The notes under the pieces are model-generated. The model saw nothing but the letters and a program-made list of their open reading frames with translations, made no database searches and was not told the origin of the DNA. The position numbers were made by a program, and so were the translations under genes. A stretch of 64,000 bases of DNA from Torreya grandis (taxonomy: Eukaryota; Streptophyta; Pinopsida; Cupressales; Taxaceae), in contig JARHVA010000666.1 of NCBI GenBank assembly GCA_037957365.1, positions 1,861,501 to 1,925,500 on the forward strand, read 5' to 3'. Positions 34,770-44,215 of this stretch are shown here, one piece after another. Within the stretch, counting starts at the first letter, position 1; each line of letters starts with the position of its first letter.

Positions 34770-35480
34770 ATCCTACAATATACATTTTAATTTTTTAAAA
34801 GTTAAAACTTTATGTAAAACCAAAAATAAAAACTTAAAATTAATAACTAACTTTGTTTCTGATTCTCACGATTGCAATTACACGCGAGAGAAGAGCATAC
34901 GCAGAAGTTGGTTAGAAATTGAGATAAGAAAGTAAACATTTGTTTTTTTTTAAATTTTTAAACTTGCAATTTTAATATTTATGGGAAAAACAAAAATAAA
35001 ATGTAATGTCACAATGTGGCTAACTCTGTTTCTGATTCTCACGATCGCAATTACGGGGGAGAGAAGAGCATATGCAAAAGTTAGGGTGAGAAACTTCAGT
35101 CTTAGACAAAAAATATACATTTGATTTTTTCTAGTATTTACGAAAAAATAAAATAAAAATTAAATGCGATTACAACTTAGGGATTTAGATTAAATTTTAA
35201 AAAAAAATAGACAAAGAAAATATACATCAATTTTTTTTTAATATTTACGGGAAAAAATAAATAAAATAAATTTAAGTTAGGGCTTAGATTAAATTTTTAA
35301 ATTTAAAAAATTAAACACGAAACAATATTTTTTATTGTATTATTATTTTTTTAATATCTAGTAGTTATGATTTAAAAAAAAAAAAAAAAAGTTAGCTAAG
35401 GCTTAGATTAAATTTTAAAATTAAAAAAACTAAACACTAAACAATATTTTTAATTTTATTATTTAAAATTTTAATGAAAT
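34770..35480. repeat. Repeated AT-rich leader units in hAT-C
   Basis: Two units share CTGTTTCTGATTCTCACGA... and GAGAGAAGAGCATA (34855-34910 and 35025-35080, period about 170). Further degenerate copies share GGCTTAGATTAAATTTTAAA at about 35170, 35280 and 35400. They lie upstream of the transposase frame. Confidence 0.65.
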
Positions 35481-36042
35481 AGGGGAAAAAAAAAAAACTT
35501 CGAAAGAATTGAAAAAAATAAAATACCTGAAGGCTGTAGTTGCGGCTGCCTTCACTCACGAAAATCCTGCAAAGTGGCAATCGCTGCCTCCGCCCTCCAT
35601 AAACAATCTCTGTTGAATCACTGATCGACGATTTCTCCTTGGCAAAGCAAATGAAACTCCAAACAAATATGGATTTTGCAATCACAGTCTATCACTAGCA
35701 AATTAGCAATGGCTGCAAAGTTCAATCACTTGGTGTGGTATTATGAGGAGGGAGGGGGCTTGTTTTATAACTTTTAGCAACGTTTTAGGGTTATGAAGCT
35801 TTTAGGGTTTTTTAATTTTTATTTAAGATTTTTTTTAAATTTCTGTTGGCAGTCTTTTCAACCCGCTGGAAACGCATGAGCACGACCAGGGACGTCTCGG
35901 GCACGCCCGAAGGTGTCCATGATCGTGCCGGAAGTTTTCGGCATGGTCATGGACGCATCTGGGCATGCTCGGGATGTCCTCGTGCCGGAGGCGTCTCCAG
36001 GCAAGAGACGTCGGGGGCGATTCCTGCAGCACTGAGGTTGAC

Positions 36043-36655
36043 ATTTCTTTATTGTAGATACATAAAATCTTCTCCTTATTCAATTTCCAACTTTTAAAAG
36101 CAACAAGTCACTGATTTTGAATGAACACAATCCCTCTGCCTACGCTTGAAACAACATTCTATTCTAAAGGGCTATGAAAAATCTAGGAGTGCAAGTACAA
36201 GGCTAGAATTCATTAACTTATTGATATTTTGGAGTGCAACGTCTACTGCCTCTGTCCATTTGAACTGATATTTTCTTGTAAGACCATTGAGAGGTGCCAT
36301 GAGATCTCCAAAATCCTTGACAAATCTGCTATAAAAACTACACAACCCATTAAATCCTCTCAACTGAGTCACGTTTGTGGGAGATGGCCAATCAAGGATA
36401 GCTTGAATTTAGTTGGGTCAACCTTGACTCCCTGTTGACTAATACACAAGCTTAGTCTTTACAAAGTTACATTTTGATTCCTTTGCAAATAATGAATTTA
36501 AGCTCAAGTTTTTTTAAACAATTTTCAAACTCTTCAAATGATCCTCCATATTTTTTCTATAGACAAGGATATCATCAAAGCAAACAAGAACAAACTTTCT
36601 CAAATAGAGCTTGAATATTTGTTTCATTGTATCTTGGAATTTCGCTTGGGCATTG
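36043..36655 (-). pseudogene. Gypsy-B RT C-terminal part and RNase H start
   Basis: From the right edge the minus strand reads ITNAQAKFQDTMKQIF, then the RT active-site block FVLVCFDDILVY at about 36557-36590 (the usual Tyr of YxDD is Cys; both Asp are kept), then 36172-36372 with TQLRGFNGLCSFYSRFVKDF and GLTRKYQFKWTEAVDVAL. It stops at 36655 in the middle of the conserved PFGLTNAPATFQ-type motif, whose other half lies at about 44216. RNase H continues across hAT-C. Confidence 0.85.
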
Positions 36656-36767
36656 GTTATCCCTGCGTTGGAATCGTCCCACACCACCCTCCCCTAATTT
36701 TTGCTTGGAAAAGTTTCCAGTACAGAAACGCTTCGGAAAAGTCCCAGAAATGCCTGGAAATGCCACA

Positions 36768-36916
36768 GTTCAAATCAAAATACATATCTACAGAAGAAAT
36801 TGAAAGCGTTGTTTGCATGCAACTCGCTGCCATTCATACTCATAGCAGCGATTCATATGTAGATGATTATTACCATCAGGCTGTGCAAGCCAAGAAAGCC
36901 TCTAGTTTAACATAGT
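36768..36916 (+). pseudogene. Captured PAT1 (mRNA-decay factor) exon fragment, left copy
   Basis: The plus-strand frame reads FKSKYISTEEIESVVCMQLA then SSDSYVDDYYHQAVQAKKAS. This is the conserved segment of plant PAT1 (topoisomerase II-associated protein PAT1 family, decapping activators), where RSKYMTADEIE and NDPYVDDYYHQA are hallmark strings. It starts after CACAG, like a splice acceptor, and ends in a stop (TTAACATAG) right after the segment. About 49 residues only, so a non-functional fragment. Confidence 0.75.
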
Positions 36917-36955
36917 GTATTCTAGAAGATAAGGGTTTTCTTTTTGCCTTTTTTT

Positions 36956-37103
36956 TTTGTTGGCTTAGTCAATGACTTTTCCACTAGAACTGGAAATGCA
37001 CCAGAAATTGCCTGGAAACACTTGGGAACTGCCCGGAAATGTGACGGAAATGTCCGGGCAGTTTCCAGTTCTGGTGGAAAAGTCATTGACTAAGTCAACA
37101 AAA
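36956..37103. repeat. Inverted repeat (hairpin-forming)
   Basis: Arms 36956-36997 and 37062-37103 are inverted copies (TTAGTCAATGACTTTTCCAC against GTGGAAAAGTCATTGACTAA) with about two mismatches in 42 bases. Inside them CTGCCCGG and CCGGGCAG form a second pairing. A third, direct copy of the right arm lies at 37162-37200. Confidence 0.85.
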
Positions 37104-37325
37104 AAAAACCTTAAAAAAACCAGACATTCCTGTCATGTGTCCTGGCAGATTCCAGGTGTTACCAGTTCTGGTGGAAAAGTCATTGACTAAGTCAACCAAA
37201 AAAACCTAAAAAAACCCCCCTCATCTTTTGGTAATTGTTGACCATTTTGGTCCTGCAGGCCAAACCCGGTCCCCCCTTTTTTTCCCCTGCTGTTGAACTA
37301 GTCCAAAATTTGATTCTTTGCACAA

Positions 37326-37470
37326 GTCTAGTTTTTACGGACTCTGCAGGTCTATTTCTACGGACTCTGCAGAGAGTTTCTACGGACTCTGCAGGGATTT
37401 CTACGAACTCTGCAGGGAAGTTTTTTACGGACTCTGCAGGTATTTCTACGAACTCCGCAAGGAAGAGACA
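37326..37470. repeat. Short tandem motif array in the 5' LTR
   Basis: The core TACGGACTCTGCAGG or TACGAACTCTGCAGG recurs about six times at spacings of roughly 20-35 bases. The same array is in the 3' LTR at about 41009-41155. Confidence 0.85.
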
Positions 37471-37633
37471 AGTTCCCACTTAGGCGCAAAATGGACCATT
37501 CCAAGTGCCCTTGCGGAGGGCAGTTTTCAGACTCAAGTGCCCTTGCGGAGGGTAGGGAACATTTGCAAGGAGGCCAAAGAGAGCCGAAAAGGTAAGTTTC
37601 CTTCGGAATTTTGTTTAAGGCAAAGAAGAGAAT

Positions 37634-37685
37634 TTCTTCGGACAAAATGTCCGAAGGAATTCCTTTGGACATTTTGTCCGAAGAA
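37634..37685. repeat. 52-bp near-perfect palindrome centred on GGAATTCC
   Basis: The halves TTCTTCGGACAAAATGTCC and its inverse meet at GAAGGAATTCCTTTGG with one mismatched pair. A second palindrome of the same design (core CGGACTTTTTGT/ACAAAAAGTCCG) lies at about 37746-37798, and the 3' LTR has matching ones from 41335 on. Confidence 0.9.
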
Positions 37686-38552
37686 ATCCTTCAGAAAAGT
37701 TCCGCGGAAATAAACAAGGGCCGAGGCAAAAAAGCAAGAAGCAATTTCTTTCGGACTTTTTGTTCGAAGGAATTCCTTCGGACAAAAAGTCCGAAGAAAT
37801 TCGGGAAAGAGCCGCGGGTAAAAAACCCAAAGGAAGTCTCCGAAGGAAAGGAACGAGCAAGACAATTCTTGCGGACTTTTTGTCTGGGGGAAAAGTAACC
37901 GAGAGAAAATCCGCGGGAAAAGTGGCCGAGTGAAAAGACCCGAGGAAATAAGCGGAGAAAGCAAAGAGATCCTTCGGACATTTTGTCCAAAGGATTTCAA
38001 GACCAAGGAGCCGAAGGACCCCGAAGGGTAGGTGTGCCCTTGCGGGGAACTCTCGGCCAAAATGAAGGACACTTCTCCAAAGTTGAAGGGGCACCTTCCC
38101 TTCGGGAGGGTCCAAAGCAAAACCCTGAAGGAAAGGGAGTGACAAAAGGGCCGAAGCAAAGAAAAAGGCCGAAAGAAATTCCAAGGAGTGACGGGTGCGC
38201 AGACGTCAAAAGTGTATGACAGCTTTTTCTTGGTGAAAAGTGTATGTTCGGGCTGAGTGTATCAACTTTTTGGTGTATCACCCTTTAGTTTAGGTTTAGG
38301 TTTTGTTTTCAGCATCCTTCTCCCTTTTCATCTCTCCCCGCCCCCCCTCCCTTCCCTTCCATTTTTTTTTAATTTGTTAGCAGTAGGGAACCCAGGACCT
38401 AAAAGATACATCAAAGGGAGCTAGCCCTTATCTAGAGACTCTCCTCCTAGTTTTGCCAGGCCCACAGGCAAGAGGGGAGTTTCCATTGTTGCGTGTGGAA
38501 GGCAGGAGCTCAGCCTCTTGTCGAGGGTGCAATCCACTGCGTCAACAGTTTT

Positions 38553-38571
38553 TGGCACGCCCGGAGGGACC
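38553..38571 (+). other. Candidate primer binding site of the unknown-ORF element
   Basis: TGGCACGCCCGGAGGGACC begins five bases after the 5' LTR end. TGG start and position suit a tRNA-primed site, but I cannot name the tRNA. Confidence 0.4.
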
Positions 38572-38733
38572 ACCTAGGACAAGTTTGGTCCAAAGAGTTG
38601 AAGAATTTTTGGTGTGTTCTTCAACAAACCAGCATTTGGAGGTTTTTTCATCAACACCAATGGTGACTCCGAGTTGAATCAGCTGGTTAAGCAGTTTTGG
38701 TGCCATCAAGAAATCTCATTTTTTTTTTTTTGT

Positions 38734-40671
38734 ATGTATAATCCCATTGATAAGAATCATGGACTTTGTTTTCCTTCGTATGGTTTTGATCAAGCTCAAA
38801 ATATTTATGGAATCGCCTCAAGTAGCTCTCTTAGTTGCCCTTCAACGATAAGGGAAGTGGCGCTGGAGTTTGAGAAGCAGGTAATGGAGATTGACAGACT
38901 GGATGGGCAGTATGGATATCAGCAAGAGCTGATGTATAAAGAGGAGTGTTTGTTCAGGCAATCTCAAGCCTTGCAATCCTTGGAAGAGGTAGCAAAATGG
39001 AAGAGTCCATTCATTCAAGGCAGTCAGCCTTGTGTGCCCCCTCCTATTCTAAAGAAAGCCCCCTCTTGTGCACCAAATCCTTTCTATCAGATAGCACTTG
39101 CTTATTCTAGCTCATCTGATGCGTCAATCAATCTTGCTCTTAACCCCGTGCGCCTAGCCTTCAAACATCAAAGGGAACTAGAGCAACCTCCCATGGGGAT
39201 GAACCTTCTCAATTCCTTAGATTGTGAATCTTCCTTTGGAGGGAACATCATGAACCAGCACATCTCTCTTGAAGTAGCTCTTCCTGTACATCAACAGACC
39301 CTCCCTAACCTTCCCCAACTTCCTCAGGTCTCTCAGTATGATCTCTAGATTCCAAGCTGGAAGAAGGAACATCATGAACCAGCTCAGGACCGTAAAGAGG
39401 ATAAAGTTGCTCCCTGTTCACAAGAGCAAAATTCCAATCCCAAGGTCATGAGTTGGAAGCAAACAATGGAATCTTGGGGCAGGAAGGAGGAGGAGAAAGG
39501 TTTTGCTCAAAACCTTGAAGAAGATGAAGCTGCTCCTATTCATCGTGATGATGATTGTGACCTCCAGCAAAGGCTCTTCCAAGAAGTTATAGCCAGAAGA
39601 ATTGCAGAGTTGGAGTCCAGAGCAAGATTCCTCAGCCAACGTGTGATGGACATGTCTGAACACACACCATCTACACACCTCCAAGAGAGATATCAGGCCA
39701 CACTTGATATAGATGAAGTGCTAGCCAAGTGGAAAGAGGAGAATCATTCGATTCTAGCTCAAGGACTGCCTCCTCTTACACTTGGTTTTTCCACTTCACC
39801 CCTTCTCAAGGAGGAACCTGTTCTGCAAGAGGCGAGTGAGGAGCAGAAGATCTAATTTGCAGTTTCCCAAGAGGCTATCATGAATGTCAAAGAAGATGAA
39901 ATCATCATGGAGGCTTCTTTTGAAGACATCATCAGCAATAGAGAAGACTCAGGTCACGCATACATGCGGATGTTCCAGCAATATGAGGAGGAACGTAAGC
40001 ATGGTGAGCTCTCTCCCCCCTTGTTTGATGAACTTCTTTGTTGCTTCGATGAGGAGGATGACTATGCCATGGAGCCACAGTTGGAGGAGGATTAGATGGA
40101 TGTCTTTGAACAACTAAAGACTCTGATCCTTGAGCAGGAAAATGAGAGGCCTATCCATTTTGAGGACAGCTTTGAAGAAGAGAGCTTTGAACAAGAAGGT
40201 GATGTTCTGTGGGATGAACAATCAGTTTGTGATTCCATTTTAGACATCACAACAGTCACCCTTCTTCAAGAAGGCCATGAGGGAGCAGAGGATGAGTTTG
40301 ACAGGGTCTTCAACGAAGCAGAAGGGAACAAGTCAAACCATGATGCACTACAAGGGGATTTTGCATATCAAAGGGCTTATGGTGATGAGCCAGCAGCGAT
40401 CGATTTCTTGGTGAAATGCACCAGCATGAAGGACCAACATTCGACAAGCTTCCAAGGACAAGAAAAGTACATATATGTTGGAAGCATGTTTGACTCTGAT
40501 CCACTCGGATGCAAGCCAATAGAGGTGGCAGGCAAGAGGAGTAGGTCACCAAGTCTCCATTCCATTCAGCCACTTGTCTGGCACCGTAAGTTTTCTTGCC
40601 ATGAAGGAGACTTAAGAAGTTTTTCCTTTGATCCAGGAGGGAGGCAAATATACCTGGTTAGCTGTATATAG
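38734..40671 (+). pseudogene. Unknown ORF of the LTR element, 645 codons with three in-frame stops
   Basis: One frame runs from the first ATG at 38734 (MYNPIDKNHGLCFPSYG) to TAG 40669-40671, broken only by TAG 39346-39348, TAA 39853-39855 and TAG 40093-40095, with no frameshift, so it was one protein of about 645 residues. The product is acidic, rich in Glu, Gln and Ser, with charged probably helical stretches (EFEKQVMEIDRLDGQYGYQQ; IARRIAELESRARFLSQRV) and strongly acidic blocks (FDEEDDYAMEPQLEED). No CCHC knuckle, protease, RT or integrase motif is present, so it is not a recognisable gag or pol. It fills almost the whole interior and ends about 235 bases before the 3' LTR. Function unknown; a diverged gag or a captured host sequence are the alternatives. 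Confidence 0.7.
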
Positions 40672-41470
40672 TAGTTTGCTTTTAGTTTTATTTCCTGTTT
40701 TCCCTAAGTGCAGTTTGCACAAGTAGTGTTTTTAGCCTTGTGTGTGTTTTCCCTTGTGTTTGGGGTAAAAGCTTCATGATTGATTCTTGAATCCATCAGG
40801 GCTGTTGCTGACCTTTTTCACGCTGCATTCTGACCTCGTGCCTAATGGATTTTAAGGCAACTGGTTTCTAAGCATAGCAGGCATGCTTCTCGTGGCAGTC
40901 GCCAATTTGTTGACCATTTTGGTCCTGCAGGCCAAAATCGGTCCCCCCTTTTTTTCCCCTGCTGTTTTGAACCAGTCCAAAATTTGATTCTTTGCACAAG
41001 TCTAGTTTCTACGAACTCTGCAGGTCTATTTCTACGGACTCTGCAGGTCTATTTCTACGGACTTTGTAGAGAGTTTCTACGGACTCTGCAGGGATTTCTA
41101 CGAACTCTGCAGGGAAGTTTTCTACGGACTCTGCAGGTATTTCTACGGACTCCGCAAGGAAGAGACAAGTTCCCACTTAGGCACAAAATGGACCATTCCA
41201 AGTGCCCTTGCGGAGGGCAATTTTCAGACTCAAGTGCCCTGCAGAGGGCAGGGAACATTTGCAAGGAGGCCAAAGAGAAAGCCGAAAAGGTAAGTTTCCT
41301 TCGGAATTTTGTTTAAGGCAAAGAAGAGAATTTCTTCGGACAAAATGTCTGAAGGAATTCCTTTGGACATTTTGTCCGAAGAAATCCTTTAGAAAAGTTC
41401 TGCGGAAATAAACAAGGGCCGAGGCAAAAAAGCAAGAAGCAATTTCTTTCAGACTTTTTGTCCGAAGGAA

Positions 41471-41704
41471 TTCCTTCGGACAAAAAGTCCGAAGAAATTC
41501 GGGAAAGAGCCGCGGGTAAAAAACCCGAAGGAAGTCTTCGAAGGAAAGGAACGAGCAAGACAATTCTTGCGGACTTTTTGTCCGCAATTCCTTCGGACAA
41601 AAAGTCCGAAGAAATTCGAGAAAGAGCCGCGGGTAAAAAACCCGAAGGAAGTCTCCGAAGGAAGGGAACGAGCAAGACAATTCTTGCGGACTTTTTGTCC
41701 GCGG
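41471..41704. repeat. 117-bp tandem duplication in the 3' LTR
   Basis: Two adjacent units beginning TTCCTTCGGACAAAAAGTCC (41471 and 41588), each ending in CGGACTTTTTGTCCGC. The 5' LTR has one unit. Confidence 0.9.
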
Positions 41705-42560
41705 GAAAGCAAAGGAAGAGATCCTTCGGACATTTTGTCCGAAGGATTTCAAGACCAAGGAGCCGAAGGACCCCGAAGGGCAGGTGCCGTTGCGGGGAAC
41801 TCTCGGCCAAAATGGACACTTCTCCAAAGCCGAAGGGGCACCTTCCCTTCGGGAGGGTCCAAAGCAAAAGCCCGAAGGAAAGGGAGTGACAAAAGGGCCG
41901 AAGCAAAGGAAAAGGCCGAAAGAAATTCCAAGGAGTGACGGGTGCGCAGATGTCAAAATCAAGCATGGCCAACTAGCTGTTGGAAGTTCAAATGCGGTGA
42001 CGGGTGCGCAGACGTCCAATTTAAGGCTCGTGAAATAGCCGTTGATTTTTGAAAAGGCTTAAAGAAGAGCCCAAGGAACTCAGCGACCCGCCAAGAAGAT
42101 AGCCCCGAGGGCCGAAGGAGCCAGAAAGAGACAAAACCGGGAAGAGACAAAGTGCAGAAGCGGACAAACAGTCCAGGTGGCAAAGAAGAGGTGTCAACTC
42201 AGGGATTTATTTCTGCAATTGGAACAGTGCTTGCCAAGTGGTCATCAAACGACGCGAACAGTAAGCGACGCGGCTTGTTTTTTTCATTTTGCATTAATGA
42301 GCAGACAAACCGCGTGAATATCTGGAAAGAGCAGTCTTGTTTGAAGGGAAAGAGGCGCGGCCCGTGCTTTCACATTAATATTTGAATGCCAAAGTCAAGA
42401 TTGGCGATTACACAACATGGTTTTAGCAGGCCTCTTCTAGAAGAATGACATCAGCAATAGTGACTTCCTCTTCTCGATGCTCTCAAACACACATGAGCCA
42501 GCTTGTCAAAGGGTGCCAAAAAGTCTTTTTTCAAAAGGGGCGCCTTTACTTCTCCTCTTT

Positions 42561-42570
42561 CTATATATTG
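42561..42570 (+). promoter_or_regulatory. Probable TATA box of the unknown-ORF element
   Basis: CTATATATTG in an otherwise mixed-composition region of the 3' LTR, followed by TAAACTTCTC. The corresponding region is deleted from the 5' LTR. Confidence 0.45.
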
Positions 42571-43092
42571 TAAACTTCTCATTTTGAGGAGATATCTCTC
42601 AGCCTGTAAGGCAAAGCTCTGCCCAAAAATCTCTGGGTTTGTAAGGCAGAACTCTGTTGGTTTTTACCTTGAATCAAGACTTAGCAAATTTTTACCTCCA
42701 TTTGAACTTGCACTCACGCATATGTCTATGTTTTCTTTTTGTGTTAAGTCATTTTCTTTTATGCTTTTCACAGAACGATTCCAGCGTGTCTAGTGTATTG
42801 TGAAGTTTCTTCTTCTGCAGGTCTGCCAGAAGTGTCTACAACAGGAATATAGGTGCATGTGAATACGCTGCCAAAGTGTGTCTCAGAACACCTTTGATAG
42901 TCCTTTCTCCCTGTATCTCTACGGACCCCTGACTCACTGATACAAAAGAGTTTCTCACATCAGATGAAGTGTATGACAGCTTCTTCTTGGTGAAAAGTGT
43001 ATGTTCGGGCTGAATGTATCAATTTTTTGGTGTATCACCCTTTAGTTTAGGTTTAGGTTCTGTTTTCAGCATCCTTCTCTCTTTTCATCCCA

Positions 43093-43131
43093 CCCCCCCC
43101 CCCCCCCCCCCCCCCCCCCCCTTTTTTTTAT
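43093..43131. repeat. Poly-C run
   Basis: 39 consecutive C. The 5' LTR has only short interrupted C runs at the same place (38338-38360). Could be a real expansion or an assembly artefact. Confidence 0.9.
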
Positions 43132-43310
43132 TTGTTAGCAGTAGGGAACCTAGGACCTAAAAGATACATCAAAGGGAGCTAGTCCTTATCTAGAGACTCT
43201 CCCCCCAGTTTTGCCAGGCCCACAGGCAAGAGGGGAGTTTCCATTGTTGCGTGTGGAAGGCAGGAGCTCGGCTTCCTGTCGAGGGTGCAATCCACTGTGT
43301 CAATAGTAAT

Positions 43311-43460
43311 CACTATGTTAAACTGGAGGCTTTAATGGCTTGCACACCTTGATGGTCATAATCATCTACATATGGATCATTGCTATGAGTATGAGTGGCA
43401 GCTAGTTGCATGCAGACAATGCTTTCAATTTATTCTGCAGACATGTATTTTGATCTGAAT
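43311..43460 (-). pseudogene. Captured PAT1 exon fragment, right copy (inverted)
   Basis: The minus strand reads FRSKYMSAE, then a stop (GAA changed to TAA), IESIVCMQLAATHTHSNDP and YVDDYDHQGVQAIKASS. This is an inverted copy of 36768-36916; the two share about 130 bases, including the TTTAACATAGTG just after the frame. Its upstream part (to about 43620, with SGLTVARHNS) is not in the left copy. It has the more family-like wording at several positions (RSKYMSAE, NDPYVDDY) but carries the stop. Confidence 0.75.
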
Positions 43461-43620
43461 TGTGTCTAGCCACTGTTAATCCTGATTGATTGATTGTTTG
43501 TATCTGGACTCTGCTGGTCATTGTGCTAATTTTGTGTTCCATGTTGTTAGGATTTGCTATTACCTGGATCACTGAAATCCCCAGCGAAATGTGCTTCACT
43601 AAATTTGTGGATCATTGATG

Positions 43621-44215
43621 GAGAATGAGGGTGTGAATGTGGTAAACCACCTTGAAATAGACCAAACTAGAGATCATTATCCAACAAAACAGTCATGAAA
43701 ATAAAAAATATGCTAAAGGGTAAAAGTCTGTAAAGAACAGGTAGTTTTGCATCAGAAAGTATTCTATCCAAAAGAAAAATACAAGGCCCATAGAGCTAGT
43801 AAGCACAAAGCCCCGTAAAGGTGGACTCATAATTCACATCATAGCATTTTGGGTTTTAAGAGGAATTAAGAAGCAAGGTGCATCTACAAGGAGAAAAATA
43901 CATGATTTATTCTAGATTATAATCATTTGAATGTACATTTTGTATTTGAAGTTTGAAGCTGGGCTATAACACATGATAGGACACATGATTCATGAACATG
44001 TGAAATTTTGTGCATGTTGAATGTTTTGAACTTCCATGAATACTATATTTTTTAAATGTTTTATCTTTTATGGACTAAAAGTGAGTAGTATGCATTGTTT
44101 TCATATATTTTTATATTTTTTATAGTATATTGTAAGGACGTTTCCAAACCAAGGGTGTTTGAAAATCTGTGTTTCCGCATTTTGAACCCATTTACGTTTC
44201 CTGACAATGTACCAT
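43621..44215. other. Right arm of the hAT-like carrier, non-coding
   Basis: AT-rich, no frame with motifs. GGAAACG-type motifs near 44135-44205 (inverted as CGTTTCC) mark the subterminal region before Gypsy-B resumes at 44216. Confidence 0.5.

Larger units (their letters stand above)
32237..36034 (-). mobile_element. hAT-C: hAT transposon inserted in Gypsy-B RNase H
   Basis: The 8-bp flanks GGGCTGAC (32229-32236) and AGGTTGAC (36035-36042) match at six positions, both differences being transitions. Ends read inward are CTATGTTG and CAGTGCTG. The subterminal areas (32245-32320 and 35870-36025) carry dense GGTACGGGTA and GACGTC/GGGCACG motifs. Flanking coding sequence is the two halves of one RNase H domain: LNKEKILCIYNKEMST on the right and SALMQAIDKFKPYLF on the left. 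It contains a hAT transposase pseudogene on the minus strand. Confidence 0.8.
37236..38547 (+). repeat. 5' LTR of the unknown-ORF element (internally deleted)
   Basis: 1312 bp, closely matching 40908-43305 at both ends. Compared with the 3' LTR it lacks about 1.0 kb: the sequence goes from GACGTCAAAA directly to GTGTATGACAGC at about 38210. The missing part in the 3' LTR (about 41958-42966) holds the only good TATA box, so this LTR probably cannot start transcription. Confidence 0.85.
37236..43305 (+). mobile_element. LTR retrotransposon of unknown type: no pol, one long decayed ORF, palindrome-rich LTRs
   Basis: Flanked by perfect 5-bp duplications GTAAT (37231-37235 and 43306-43310). Both LTRs begin TGTTGACCATTTTGG; the 5' LTR ends GTCAACA, the exact inverse of TGTTGAC, and the 3' LTR ends GTCAATA. 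The interior (38548-40907, 2.36 kb) lacks any protease, RT, RNase H or integrase motif and instead has one reading frame with three internal stops. A weak primer-site candidate follows the 5' LTR; no polypurine tract is evident before the 3' LTR. It must depend on another element's enzymes. Confidence 0.85.
40908..43305 (+). repeat. 3' LTR of the unknown-ORF element (2.4 kb)
   Basis: 2398 bp. Contains the CTGCAGG motif array, several palindromes, an internal 117-bp tandem duplication, a TATA-like CTATATATTG at 42561-42570 and a 39-base C run at 43093-43131. Target duplication GTAAT follows directly. Confidence 0.9.
36656..44215. mobile_element. Non-autonomous hAT-like element carrying PAT1 gene fragments (gene-capturing element), split by an LTR element
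   Basis: Gypsy-B RT is interrupted exactly here (left half ends at 44216, right half resumes at 36655), so 36656-44215 is one insertion. Its ends resemble the hAT ends of the window: GCGTTGGAATCGTCC at 36658 and, read inward from the right, CATTGTCAGGAAACGT. Both sides carry repeated GGAAA(C/T)G subterminal motifs. Target duplications are weak (5 of 8 bases). Without the inner LTR element (37236-43305 plus 5 bp) it is about 1.5 kb, with PAT1-like fragments in opposite orientation near its two sides. No transposase is present. Confidence 0.55.

Noticed and set aside
37326..37470. CRISPR-like array of short repeats
   Set aside because: Spacing is irregular, spacers resemble each other, it lies in an LTR and the genome is eukaryotic.
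37192..38281. Many overlapping frames on both strands of the 5' LTR, up to 208 codons
   Set aside because: They arise from palindromic, GC-richer LTR sequence low in stops on both strands; products are mirror images with no domain.
41055..42038. A 280-codon minus-strand frame and partners in the 3' LTR
   Set aside because: Same LTR repeats as at 37.2-38.3 kb; the frames differ between the two LTRs, so coding is not conserved.
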